Of a stretch of DNA of 64,000 nt, positions 16,988-26,373 are shown piece after piece. The DNA is taken from positions 2,914,001 through 2,978,000 of the forward strand of contig NZ_RBXT01000001.1 in the NCBI RefSeq assembly GCF_003635045.1. Reading direction: 5' to 3'. Origin of the DNA: Terracoccus luteus. GTDB taxonomy: Bacteria; Actinomycetota; Actinomycetes; Actinomycetales; Dermatophilaceae. The notes under the pieces were generated by a model, which saw only the letters and a list, made by a program, of their open reading frames with translations, did no database searches and was not told the origin of the DNA. A program made the position numbers and the translations under genes. Each line of letters opens with the position of its first letter. Position 1 is the stretch's first letter.

Positions 16988-17821
16988 GTGATCTCTACTT
17001 CCCCTGCAACCAGCGGCTTTGCGTGTGCTGCCCTCTCGCCCGTTGCTGCCCCGCACGACATCCCCTTCCCGCCTACCGGAGAGACCGCCCTGATGGGAAG
17101 GCCCGCGAGGGCCACTGTTCTTGATCTCTACGGTGAATCACAGACAACCACTCCTGTGCGCGACCGCTGGCCCGTCTGCCCTGTCAGTGGCGACTTCCTC
17201 ATGAGACACCTCCGCACAGGGGAGGTAACCCGCGGCCGGTGTCTCGACTCTTCCTGTTACGCGTGCGTCTGGCCGGTGGCCCTCCGAGTTGGCGGCGCCA
17301 TCGGCCTCGCACGCCCGGACCGGCTGATCACCTTGACGCATGTCGGCAGGACTTGGGCGACCATTCAGTCCCGGATGACGTACTTCCGCAGGGTGCTCAC
17401 CCGCCGGGATCTGCCCTTGGAGTACGCGTGGCACGTGGAGCCGGACCCTGATCCTGCCTCGCCGGAGCACCACGTCCATCTGTGGTCGCACGGAGCTGAT
17501 CCGTCGCGCGGTGACATCGCTGCCGCAGCGATCGCCGCGAGTATGGGGCCTGTCTGTGACGTGCGGTCCGTCGAGGTCCCCACTGACGGCCGCATCCCCA
17601 CACTGGCGTACGGCATGAAGACCTGCGAGCCGCCCCATGGGCTCATGTCACAGCTCTGGCCCGAAGCTGAGCGGTACCTCGCCGCCAACGGGGGGCGTCT
17701 CGTCCACCCCACGCGTGGCTTCTGGCGGGACCTCCTTGGGCATCCCGTCAACCGCATGCGTGAAGCCATCCGATTGGCCCGCCAAGCCCAGGGCTTTGGC
17801 AACTGGGTGCCCGCGACATGA
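16988..17821 (+). CDS. HUH-type replication initiator-like protein
   Basis: This 277-residue protein is probably a rolling-circle replication protein for the excised circle. A cysteine cluster (C64, C85, C90, C93) suggests a zinc site. H162-V-H164 in PEHHVHLWSHG matches the HxH metal motif of HUH endonucleases, and Y132 (RMTYFRR) or Y187-type residues are candidate nucleophiles. The C-terminus (NGGRLVHPTRGFWRDL) resembles replication proteins of actinobacterial plasmids and elements. The start is a GTG at 16988 with a GAAGGA site. The family call rests on motif reading only. Confidence 0.65.
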   Translation: MISTSPATSGFACAALSPVAAPHDIPFPPTGETALMGRPARATVLDLYGESQTTTPVRDRWPVCPVSGDFLMRHLRTGEVTRGRCLDSSCYACVWPVALRVGGAIGLARPDRLITLTHVGRTWATIQSRMTYFRRVLTRRDLPLEYAWHVEPDPDPASPEHHVHLWSHGADPSRGDIAAAAIAASMGPVCDVRSVEVPTDGRIPTLAYGMKTCEPPHGLMSQLWPEAERYLAANGGRLVHPTRGFWRDLLGHPVNRMREAIRLARQAQGFGNWVPAT

Positions 17822-18049
17822 CCCCTTCGTGTGGTTTCTGCGGCGACCTACACGCACGCGCGCGTCCGTGCCCCCCCCTTCCCACTTGGCCGCGGACCCC
17901 ACCCCCCTTCGGGCGGAGGAGGGGCTTGATCCAGGCGTCAAAGTTCTCATCGCCAAGTGTCGGTTTTCGTGGGTGCACGGCTCGTGGTTCCGGATGTCCG
18001 CCTCTCCGATATGGTCCCAATGTCGAGCACGGCCAAAGGTGAGGACGGC

Positions 18050-20089
18050 ATGCAGGTACAGGGGTTCGGGGACAAGGTCTCCTTTATTTGGTCGGTCGCC
18101 GATCTGCTCCGTGGCGACTTCAAGGCGCACGAGTTCGGGCAGGTGATCCTCCCGTTCACGGCTCTGCGCCGGCTGGAGTGCGCGCTGGCGCCGACCAAGG
18201 ACGCGGTCGTCGCACGGGCGCTCGCGCTGGAGGGCAAGGTCGCCAACGTCGAAAGCATCCTGTGCGCCACGTCCGGACATGACTTCTACAACGTGTCGCC
18301 ACTGAGCCTCACGAAGCTGCTCAACGATCCGGCGAACGTGGGAAAGAACCTCAAGACCTACATCGCCGGCTTCTCCCCAGGTGCCTCAGAGGTTCTCGAG
18401 CGGTACGGGTTCGCGGACAAGATCGAGCGGCTCGACAAGGCCGGACTGATCTACCAAGTGACGGCCAAGTTCGCCGAACTCGACCTGACGGAGAAGTCTG
18501 TCTCCAACGACGCGATGGGTTACATCTTCGAAGAGCTGCTCCGCCGCTTCTCGGAAATGAGCAACGAGACCGCCGGTGAGCACTTCACCCCGCGTGAGGT
18601 CATCAAGCTCATGGTCAACATCCTGTTTGCCGAGGACGACGACGCGCTGCGCGGCGCCAAACCGATCCGAACGATCTACGATCCCGCCTGCGGCACAGGT
18701 GGCATGCTCACCGTCGCCCAAGCCCATCTGAAGCACCTGAACGACAAGGCAGAGCTGCACGCCTACGGCCAGGAGCTCAACCCCGAGACCTGGGCGATCG
18801 CCCGCTCTGACCTGATGATCAAGGGACAAGATCCTCGCAGGATCGTGCTGGGGAACTCCCTCACTGATGACGACGGACACCAGCGGGAGCGGTTCGATTA
18901 CATGCTCGCCAACCCGCCGTTCGGGGTGGACTGGAAGAAGTACCAGGCCCCAATCGTCGCCGAGCGCAACGCCCTCGGGTTCCGCGGCCGCTATGGGCCG
19001 GGACTGCCGCGTTCTTCGGATGGGTCCCTGCTGTTCCTCATGCACATGCTGAGCAAGATGAAGCCTGTCGCTGCCGATGGCTCCGGCGGCTCGCGGCTGG
19101 CGATCGTCTTCTCCGGCAGCCCGCTCTTCGCCGGCGCGGCCGGTGGTGGTGAGTCCGAGATTCGCCGCTGGATCATCGAGAACGACTGGCTCGAGGGCAT
19201 CGTCGCCCTCCCGGACCAGATGTTCTACAACACGGGGATCTCGACATACTTCTGGGTGCTGTCGAACCGCAAGGCCCCTGAGCGGCGCGGCAAGGTCGTG
19301 CTTCTGGACGCTCGTCAGTCGTTCGAGAAGATGCGGAAGTCGCTGGGCGACAAGCGCAAGTACATCACCGACGCCCAGATCACCGAACTGACCCGGCTCT
19401 ACGACGAAGCGATCACGCTCGAAGGGACGGACAAGCGGGTCAAGGTCTTTGACCGAGAGGCGTTCGGCTACCAGCGCGTCACGGTAGAGCAGCCCACGCG
19501 CCGACGCTGGGTTATCACCGACGAGACCCTCGAACGGCTTGCGCGTTCGAAGGCTTGGGCCAAGTGGCCCGATGCAGTAGCCACACCAAATGTCGCCGCG
19601 CTCGAGTCCGTTCGGGCTGTGTACGGCGACAAGGTTGGGTCGGAGTTCACTACCGAGAGGGACTGCAAGGCGGCCCTAACGGGGAACATGGGTGCCGGGG
19701 TGCCGATCGGGGTGATCAACGAACTCCTGAAGCTCAGCGCCGTCGCCGATCCTGAAGCCCCAGTAGTCACGGTCCGTGGCAAGCCTGTCGCGGACACAGA
19801 TCTGCGCGACCAGGAGAACGTCCCGTTTCCGAGCGGGCTCCTCTCGCTGCCCGAGCACGAGCGGCAGAAGGTGCTCGACAAGGACGCCGAACGCCACATG
19901 GACGCGGAGATCAAGCCTTACGTCCCCGAGGCCTGGGTCGACCTCACCCGGACGAAGATCGGCTACGAGATTCCTTTCACCCGCCACTTCTACGAATACG
20001 TCCCGCCGCGCCCTCTTGCGGAGATCGACGCCGACCTCGCAGAAACCGAAGGTCGTATCCAAAAGCTACTCAGTGGGCTTGCACGATGA
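18050..20089 (+). CDS. hsdM: Type I restriction-modification system, methyltransferase subunit
   Basis: A 679-residue N6-adenine methyltransferase. The HsdM_N helical domain covers about 1-160; the catalytic domain has SAM-binding motif I DPACGTGG (from D211) and motif IV NPPFG (from N288). With HsdS it methylates the host copy of the recognition site. The ATG at 18050 follows GGTGAGGA and is preferred over weaker in-frame ATGs at 18011 and 18020. The 228 bp before it hold no gene. Its stop overlaps hsdS as ATGA. Confidence 0.96.
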   Translation: MQVQGFGDKVSFIWSVADLLRGDFKAHEFGQVILPFTALRRLECALAPTKDAVVARALALEGKVANVESILCATSGHDFYNVSPLSLTKLLNDPANVGKNLKTYIAGFSPGASEVLERYGFADKIERLDKAGLIYQVTAKFAELDLTEKSVSNDAMGYIFEELLRRFSEMSNETAGEHFTPREVIKLMVNILFAEDDDALRGAKPIRTIYDPACGTGGMLTVAQAHLKHLNDKAELHAYGQELNPETWAIARSDLMIKGQDPRRIVLGNSLTDDDGHQRERFDYMLANPPFGVDWKKYQAPIVAERNALGFRGRYGPGLPRSSDGSLLFLMHMLSKMKPVAADGSGGSRLAIVFSGSPLFAGAAGGGESEIRRWIIENDWLEGIVALPDQMFYNTGISTYFWVLSNRKAPERRGKVVLLDARQSFEKMRKSLGDKRKYITDAQITELTRLYDEAITLEGTDKRVKVFDREAFGYQRVTVEQPTRRRWVITDETLERLARSKAWAKWPDAVATPNVAALESVRAVYGDKVGSEFTTERDCKAALTGNMGAGVPIGVINELLKLSAVADPEAPVVTVRGKPVADTDLRDQENVPFPSGLLSLPEHERQKVLDKDAERHMDAEIKPYVPEAWVDLTRTKIGYEIPFTRHFYEYVPPRPLAEIDADLAETEGRIQKLLSGLAR

Positions 20090-21291
20090 GGTGGCGGTCT
20101 GCTCCTCTCTGGAGCGTTGCCCCACCGGTGCGCGAGGTTGTGAGCGCGGAGCAACTGCCCTCGGAGGTGCTGCATTACTCAATCCCTGCCCTGGAGGAGA
20201 GGGGATTGCCATCACTTGAGTTGGGCGAGACTGTTTTGTCAGCCAAGCTCGCAGTTCAGAAGGGTGACGTTCTGATAGGTCGGCTCAATCCCAGGAAGGC
20301 GCGGATCGCTCTGGTCGATCGCCACATGCCTGGCGCCACAATCGCATCAACCGAGTTCGCTGCGCTCCGCCCGCATTCCGTCGATACGCGGTTCTTGCTC
20401 TACGTCCTGCAGAGCGAGTCGACTCGTCAACGGTTGGACTCGCTCGTGAAGAGTGTGACGAGAAGCCATCAGAGGGTCGACGCGGCAGAAATTACGCACC
20501 TCCCCGTGCCTCTCCCTCGGACCGAGGAGCAGCGACGGATCGCGAACTTCCTCGACGACCAAATCGGCTTGATCGACCTCCTGATTAGCGAACGCCGCCG
20601 ACAGATCGGGCTGGTGAAAGAGCGCGTACGGGCAGGCTTGGAGGAGGTTCTCGTCAGCGATACTGCGGACACGGTACCGCTGCAGAAGTTGACCGATCCA
20701 GCCCGGCCTGTGCAGTACGGCATTGTGCTTCCCGGGCCTGACTTCCCAGGCGGCGTTCCCATCGTCAAGGGCGGCGATGTGGCAGCGCACCGGATGTCAC
20801 GGGATGAGCTCAATCGCACTAGCCCCGAGATCGAAGCGGGATATCCCCGGTCACGGCTGGTAGGCGGGGATATTCTGATCGCGATCCGGGGGAGCGTCGG
20901 CGAGTTGGCGGTCGTGCCTTCTGAACTCGACGGCGCGAACATCACTCAGGATGCAGCGCGGATCGCCCCCTTCCAGTGTGACCCGCGTTGGCTTCGCTGG
21001 GTGCTGGCGACTCCGACAGTCCAGGGCGCCATCCAACGGATGGTCACTGGGGCTACCGTTAAGGGCATCAACATCGGCGACCTGCGCCGAGTCCTGATTC
21101 CTACGCCGAACCTAGCGCGGCAAGCTGTCCTTGGACTCGAGGCCGAGCGCCTTGCCGCACACGCAGCACAATCGCTGTCCGTTCTCTCCGAGTCGATTTC
21201 CCTCCTCGACGAGCGAAAGCGCGTTCTTATCACCGCAGCGGTGTCAGGAGATCTGAGTCCTTCAGCTGTGTGGGGACGGGGCGTGGCGTGA
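20086..21291 (+). CDS. hsdS: Type I restriction-modification system, specificity subunit
   Basis: A 401-residue protein with two target-recognition domains (about 1-140 and 195-340). Each is followed by a conserved helical spacer: LPRTEEQRRIANFLDDQI near 146-185 and the C-terminal LDERKRVLITAAVSGDL. It sets the bipartite DNA target, which cannot be read from sequence alone. It overlaps hsdM by 4 bp and the mrr-like gene by 4 bp. Confidence 0.95.
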   Translation: MRWRSAPLWSVAPPVREVVSAEQLPSEVLHYSIPALEERGLPSLELGETVLSAKLAVQKGDVLIGRLNPRKARIALVDRHMPGATIASTEFAALRPHSVDTRFLLYVLQSESTRQRLDSLVKSVTRSHQRVDAAEITHLPVPLPRTEEQRRIANFLDDQIGLIDLLISERRRQIGLVKERVRAGLEEVLVSDTADTVPLQKLTDPARPVQYGIVLPGPDFPGGVPIVKGGDVAAHRMSRDELNRTSPEIEAGYPRSRLVGGDILIAIRGSVGELAVVPSELDGANITQDAARIAPFQCDPRWLRWVLATPTVQGAIQRMVTGATVKGINIGDLRRVLIPTPNLARQAVLGLEAERLAAHAAQSLSVLSESISLLDERKRVLITAAVSGDLSPSAVWGRGVA

Positions 21292-22220
21292 CAGTTCCCG
21301 ACTACCAGACGATGATGCGGCCCGTGCTTGAGACGCTGGAGGCGCTCGGGCCGCAACAGTTCCGTGACCTCGTCGTCCTCGTCGCGGACCGACTCTCGCT
21401 CACGGAGGAGGATCGCTCCGAGATGATTGACAGCGGCCAGCCGGTGTTGTCGAACCGCGCTGGTTGGGCGGTGACGTATCTCGTCCAGGCCGGCGCGGTT
21501 CGCCGACCGAAGCGGGCTGTCGCGGAGATCACCGACCGCGGTCGGGCACTTGTCGCATCGGTGGACGGTCCAATCGGCAACGCGCACCTGGCGGAGTTCG
21601 AGGAGTTTCAGGCGTTCAAACGGCGCACCCGGCCTTCGAAGGCTGCGGCGACGCCGCCCAGCGCAGGCTGGACGGAGTCCGAAAGCGACCTGTCCCCGCG
21701 TGAGGTCATCGAGGTTGCCTCGAAGTCGCATCGCGCGGCGGTCACCGGCGACCTGCTGGACCGCGTCATGGAACTCAGCCCGGCGGCTTACGAACGACTC
21801 GTCCTCGACCTCCTCGGCGCGATGGGCTACGGGACGGCAGGCGCCATCGAGTCCACGGCGAAGTCGGGCGACGCCGGCATCGATGGGGTGATCAGTCAAG
21901 ACCCGCTTGGGTTGGATCGGATCTACGTGCAGGCGAAACGGTATGCGCGTGATCGGACGGTGGGCCGTCCGCTGATGCAGGAGTTCGTGGGTGCCCTCCA
22001 TGGGCAGCAGGCCGACCGGGGCGTGTTTATGGCGACGTGTCCGTTCACGCGCGAGGCGCTGGACTACGCCGAGCGTGTTGGCGCCCGCATCATCCCGATC
22101 GATGGCGATCGGCTCGGCGAGCTGCTCCTGAAGTATGCGGTCGGAGTCCAGCCGGACTTCACGGCTGTGCTCCACCGCGTCGACGACGACTTCTTTGAGA
22201 CACTGGAAGAACGGGTCTGA
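21288..22220 (+). CDS. Mrr-type restriction endonuclease
   Basis: A 310-residue protein. The N-terminal winged-helix domain (Mrr_N, about 1-95) binds DNA and the C-terminal domain (about 145-290) has the PD-(D/E)xK site: D195 and D199 in GDAGIDG, and Q215-A-K217. Mrr-family enzymes cut methylated DNA. The GTG at 21288 overlaps the hsdS stop as GTGA, so it is translated with the specificity subunit. A methyl-dependent nuclease inside a methylating system implies that it ignores the HsdM mark or is restrained by it. Confidence 0.88.
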   Translation: MTVPDYQTMMRPVLETLEALGPQQFRDLVVLVADRLSLTEEDRSEMIDSGQPVLSNRAGWAVTYLVQAGAVRRPKRAVAEITDRGRALVASVDGPIGNAHLAEFEEFQAFKRRTRPSKAAATPPSAGWTESESDLSPREVIEVASKSHRAAVTGDLLDRVMELSPAAYERLVLDLLGAMGYGTAGAIESTAKSGDAGIDGVISQDPLGLDRIYVQAKRYARDRTVGRPLMQEFVGALHGQQADRGVFMATCPFTREALDYAERVGARIIPIDGDRLGELLLKYAVGVQPDFTAVLHRVDDDFFETLEERV

Positions 22221-22230
22221 GGCGCTGTCC

Positions 22231-23256
22231 ATGGTTAGCTTCCGTGACTCCAAGCCCGGCGAGTTTTATCAGGACCGCGATCGCAGGCGGCATGTCGAGC
22301 GGTTACCTGCTCCGCCCTTCATGCGCTTCGCCGCACGGAGGGGGACCTCCGCTGACCTATGGTCGGATGACTCGCTTCCCAAGGAGATTGGCCCAATGCT
22401 GCATGTGGCCAGACTCGCGTGGCCAGTGGAGGCGAGGCCAGTGTCGGCACCTACTCAAGATGGGCAAGTCCGACGCGTGAACGGTTACAACGCGCTGGTT
22501 CGTCCCGACAGCGACCAAGTCATGTCGATCGTGACGACCGCCTACGTTCCCGCCGACAACGACGAGGTGGCCGATGCCGCAGTGTCCATGGCCCATCGCA
22601 TCGACCCGCAGGCGAGACTCGTGGCGGCCGCGTCGTTCGGGCGTACCAACGAGCGCACTCTGTTTGTCATACGCGTGACTCGCGACGAGAACGAAGCCCT
22701 TTGCCTGCTGGCCTACAACTCTCATGGCGGCGAAGGCGCAGTGCGGTTCCAGGTGGTTGAGGCGAGCCGATCCATGTGCACAATCTTCGTCACCTCATCG
22801 ACAAACTCAGCCAGCGCCGTGCCGCACGTCGGGAAGGTGCGGGAAAGCCTAAAGCGCGCGGGTAAGCACAGTTCTCTCTTGGAACGGTATCTGTCCGAGG
22901 TGCCTCCCCTATGGGGCAGACTGGCCGATACCCTTTGGAGCCCGCGTCACACTCGCGCCCTGATCCAAGAACTATGGGGCGAGACCCCCACACTCCGACC
23001 CAAGACCTCAGAAGGTCGAGACCTTGAGCCAAACGAGTCGGTCTTCCGACACCCGGGGAACGTGCTGCCCTCACGAATGGATCGCTGCGACGATGCGGCA
23101 AACGCGTTCAGGCTTCTCTGCGACTTCATCGACAACGAGTCGGACGCATGCGAGCGTGGCGACTTCACGAAGGATCGCGACGAGAGGCTTGCCCTCGGCG
23201 CCGGAAACAAGCTGAAGCAGCGCGCGTGGCGCTGGATCATCGACAACACGATGTGA
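22231..23256 (+). CDS. DUF932-like protein in the restriction operon
   Basis: A 341-residue protein resembling DUF932/TIGR03299 plasmid-and-phage proteins. The sequence MLHVARLAWPVEARPV, then NALVRPDSDQVMSIV, then LLAYNSHGGEGAVRF follows that family's order of a W-V-E-R-P block, an LVR-S/D block and a hydrophobic HDG-like block. The function of the family is unknown. The ATG at 22231 has only a weak GAGG. It lies 10 bp after mrr and 12 bp before hsdR, so it is part of the transcription unit. Confidence 0.6.
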   Translation: MVSFRDSKPGEFYQDRDRRRHVERLPAPPFMRFAARRGTSADLWSDDSLPKEIGPMLHVARLAWPVEARPVSAPTQDGQVRRVNGYNALVRPDSDQVMSIVTTAYVPADNDEVADAAVSMAHRIDPQARLVAAASFGRTNERTLFVIRVTRDENEALCLLAYNSHGGEGAVRFQVVEASRSMCTIFVTSSTNSASAVPHVGKVRESLKRAGKHSSLLERYLSEVPPLWGRLADTLWSPRHTRALIQELWGETPTLRPKTSEGRDLEPNESVFRHPGNVLPSRMDRCDDAANAFRLLCDFIDNESDACERGDFTKDRDERLALGAGNKLKQRAWRWIIDNTM

Positions 23257-23268
23257 GACAGGGGACAG

Positions 23269-26200
23269 ATGAAGGCGCACCGGGAGAGCGCGTTCGAGGA
23301 GTGGATCGAGCAGCAGCTCGCAAAGGTCGCATGGCTCAAGGGTGACCCGGCGGCGTACAACCGGAGCCTTGGACTGAGCGAGCGCGAGTTGATGGCGTTT
23401 GTGCGGGCCAGCCAGCCGGAGAAGTGGGAACGACTCGTTTCTCTCCACGGCTCCGAGATCGTCGCCGAGCAGAAACTGGTCCGCCGGGTGGCTGATGAGC
23501 TGTCCGCGCGAGGTACTGTCGACGTTCTACGCCGCGGCGTGAAGGACATGGGCGTCAACGTCGACTTGGCCTACTTCGCTCCTGCGCACGGGCTTACGTC
23601 GGAGCTGCAGGAGGCTTACGACGCAAACCGTCTCACCCTGGTGCGACAGCTGCACCACTCCGAGTCCAACCCGGCTGCCTCCCTGGACCTGGTGTTGTTC
23701 GTCAACGGGGTCCCGACTGCCACCGCGGAGATCAAGACGCACACCGCGGGGCAGCGGGTTGAGGATGCGATCCGGCAATACCGGACGGACCGGAATCCGA
23801 CCGATCTGATCTTCCGGGCACGGACCGTCGTGCACTTCGCTGTGGACCAAGACGAGGTCTACATGACCACGCGCCTGCAGGGGCCGGACACGGTCTTTCT
23901 GCCGTTCAATATGGGTTCCACGCCGGGAAGCCCTGACTGCGGCAAGGGCAACCCTCTCAATCCGCATGGGCACCGCACGGGATACCTGTGGGAGCACGTA
24001 TGGACCCGCGAAACTTGGCTGGATCTCCTCGGCTCTTACGTGCACGTCGAGCACGTGCGGGACGAAGCCGGCAAGAAGACCGGCCAGACCCGGACGATCT
24101 TCCCGCGCTACCACCAATGGGACGCTGTCTCGAAGCTGCTCGCCGCCGCGCGAGAACAAGGGCCAGGGCACAACAAGTTGGTTCAGCACTCAGCCGGGTC
24201 GGGCAAGTCGAACACCATCGCGTGGTTGGCGCACCGACTCTCCCGACTGCACACGGCGGTAGACGACGCAGGGCTCGGTGAAGGTGCCCGGGCGGCCGGT
24301 TTGGGACCTAACGAGCCGGTGTTCGACAAGGTCGTCATCATCACGGACCGGACCGTGCTCGACCGGCAGTTGCAGGACACGGTCGCCTCGTTCGACCACA
24401 CGCCCGGGATGATCGTCAAGATCGACAAGGACTCCCGGCAGCTGCGTGACGCGCTCGAGGGCAAGCAGGCGCGAATCATCATCACGACGCTGCAGAAGTT
24501 CCCCGTCGTCGCCGAGTCCGCCAACACCGTGGCCGGGACCCGGTTCGCGGTCATTGCCGACGAGGCGCACAGCTCGCAGACAGGCGATGCAGCCAAGGAC
24601 CTCAAGGCGGTGCTCACCGGTCAGACCCGCGCCGAAATCGAGGCCGAAGACGAGCAAGAGGTCGATGGCCAAGACCTCCTCGTCGCGTCGGTGGAGGCGC
24701 GAGGGAAGCAGAAGAACTTGACCTTCTTCGCGTTTACCGCCACTCCCAAGGAGAAGACGCTCGGACTTTTCGGTGAACGCGTGATCGATAGCGCGGGAGA
24801 ACCACGGTGGGCCCCGTTCCACCTGTACTCCATGCGCCAGGCCATCGAGGAAGGCTTCATCCTGGACATGCTGGCGAACTACACCACGTACGCGACCTAC
24901 TACCGGCTCGCGAACGGTCTCGGCCTGGACGATGATCCGGAACTGCCCAAGGGCAGGGCCGCGTCGGCACTGGCCCGATGGGTGTCGCTGCACCCGTCGA
25001 ACATCAAGCAGCGCGCCGAGATCATCGTCGAGCACTTCCGCCACCACACCGCGAGCAGGATCGGCGGCCGGGCCAAGGCCATGGTCGTCACACCGTCACG
25101 AATCCACGCCGTGCGCTACCACCGGGCGATCAGCGAGTACATCCGGGAGAAGGGCTATGACCGCGGCGATGGTGCTCTGCGTGCCCTGGTGGCGTTCTCA
25201 GGGACATTGACCGACCCAGACAACCCAACCGTGGTCTGCCGGGAGTCCGCGATCAACGGCTTCTCCGAGTCGCAGCTGCCGGAACGGTTCGGGGGGCCGG
25301 AGTACCAAGTGCTCGTGGTGGCGGAGAAGTACCAGACCGGCTTCGACCAGCCGCTGCTGCACACCATGTACGTGGCCAAGAAGCTCGCTGGCGTCAACGC
25401 TGTCCAAACGCTCTCACGACTAAACCGTACTCATGCTGGGAAGGAGGACACCTTCGTCCTCGACTTCGTGAACAGGGGCGAGGAGATCCGCGAGGCGTTC
25501 CAACCTTGGTTCACAGAGACCACAGCCACCCCGGCGGACCCGAACCTGCTCTACAACCTGCAGCGCCGAATCCTTGATGCATCGATCATTGACTCAGCGG
25601 AGATGGCCGCAGCTGTGGACGCCGTGCTGCGCGGAGGGCCGGCTGCGAACGCCACCCTCAACCGGTACACCGACCCGGCGGTCGCCCGATGGCACGACCT
25701 CGACGAGGACGACCGCGAGGGCTTCCGGACCGCCGTTCGCGACTTCGTCCGCGCTTACGCCTACCTCGCGCAGATCGTGCCCTTCCGAGATCCTGAGCTC
25801 GAGCAGCTCTACTACCACGGCAAGTACCTCATCACCCGTCTGCCGCGCACGGACAGCAGCGGCTCGGTCGACTTGGGCGATGCCGTAGTCCTGACCCACC
25901 TGCGCACGGAACTGCTCGCGGAGCAGGAGGTGCTTTCGCTCACCGAGGGATCAGACGAACCCCTTCCAGGGCACTTGGGAGAAGGGCGCGGTAAGCAGCA
26001 CGAAGAGCCGATGGACAGGCTATCCGAGCTGATCAATGCCCTGAACGAGCGGTTCGGGATGGATCTGGGCGAAGGCGATCGGATCTGGTTCGAGCAGCAG
26101 CAGGCTGCCCTCGCCGAGGACGAGGACGTGCGCCTGGTCGCTCTCAACAACGACTTCCGCCAGTTCGAGGTCTACCTCGAGCCCAAGGTCCAGGAGAAGG

Positions 26201-26331
26201 TCGTCCAGCGCCACGAGGCCAACGACAGCCTCTTCCAAGCGTTCTTCGACAAGCCCGAGTTCAAGGAACAAATGCTCAGGTGGATCGGCCGCGCCCTCTA
26301 CGACGGCATCCGTGACGACCGCACAGGATAA
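23269..26331 (+). CDS. hsdR: Type I restriction-modification system, restriction/translocase subunit
   Basis: A 1020-residue motor nuclease. The N-terminal nuclease has D140 and E154-I-K156 (ATAEIKTHTAGQ). The SF2 helicase core has Walker A HSAGSGKS from H307, DEAH box ADEAHSS from D431 and motif III FAFTATP. The C-terminal helical region binds HsdM. It pumps DNA past the complex and cuts when translocation stalls. The gene is full length with no break, so the system looks functional. It comes last in the M-S-Mrr-DUF932-R order. Confidence 0.96.
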   Translation: MKAHRESAFEEWIEQQLAKVAWLKGDPAAYNRSLGLSERELMAFVRASQPEKWERLVSLHGSEIVAEQKLVRRVADELSARGTVDVLRRGVKDMGVNVDLAYFAPAHGLTSELQEAYDANRLTLVRQLHHSESNPAASLDLVLFVNGVPTATAEIKTHTAGQRVEDAIRQYRTDRNPTDLIFRARTVVHFAVDQDEVYMTTRLQGPDTVFLPFNMGSTPGSPDCGKGNPLNPHGHRTGYLWEHVWTRETWLDLLGSYVHVEHVRDEAGKKTGQTRTIFPRYHQWDAVSKLLAAAREQGPGHNKLVQHSAGSGKSNTIAWLAHRLSRLHTAVDDAGLGEGARAAGLGPNEPVFDKVVIITDRTVLDRQLQDTVASFDHTPGMIVKIDKDSRQLRDALEGKQARIIITTLQKFPVVAESANTVAGTRFAVIADEAHSSQTGDAAKDLKAVLTGQTRAEIEAEDEQEVDGQDLLVASVEARGKQKNLTFFAFTATPKEKTLGLFGERVIDSAGEPRWAPFHLYSMRQAIEEGFILDMLANYTTYATYYRLANGLGLDDDPELPKGRAASALARWVSLHPSNIKQRAEIIVEHFRHHTASRIGGRAKAMVVTPSRIHAVRYHRAISEYIREKGYDRGDGALRALVAFSGTLTDPDNPTVVCRESAINGFSESQLPERFGGPEYQVLVVAEKYQTGFDQPLLHTMYVAKKLAGVNAVQTLSRLNRTHAGKEDTFVLDFVNRGEEIREAFQPWFTETTATPADPNLLYNLQRRILDASIIDSAEMAAAVDAVLRGGPAANATLNRYTDPAVARWHDLDEDDREGFRTAVRDFVRAYAYLAQIVPFRDPELEQLYYHGKYLITRLPRTDSSGSVDLGDAVVLTHLRTELLAEQEVLSLTEGSDEPLPGHLGEGRGKQHEEPMDRLSELINALNERFGMDLGEGDRIWFEQQQAALAEDEDVRLVALNNDFRQFEVYLEPKVQEKVVQRHEANDSLFQAFFDKPEFKEQMLRWIGRALYDGIRDDRTG

Positions 26332-26373
26332 TGATCTCACCGCCAGGGCCCGACTTCGCTGAAAGGCAACACT

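Noticed and set aside
18011-18049. Earlier hsdM starts at 18011 or 18020
   Set aside because: The ATG at 18050 has GGTGAGGA at the right distance and matches the usual beginning of the HsdM N-terminal domain.
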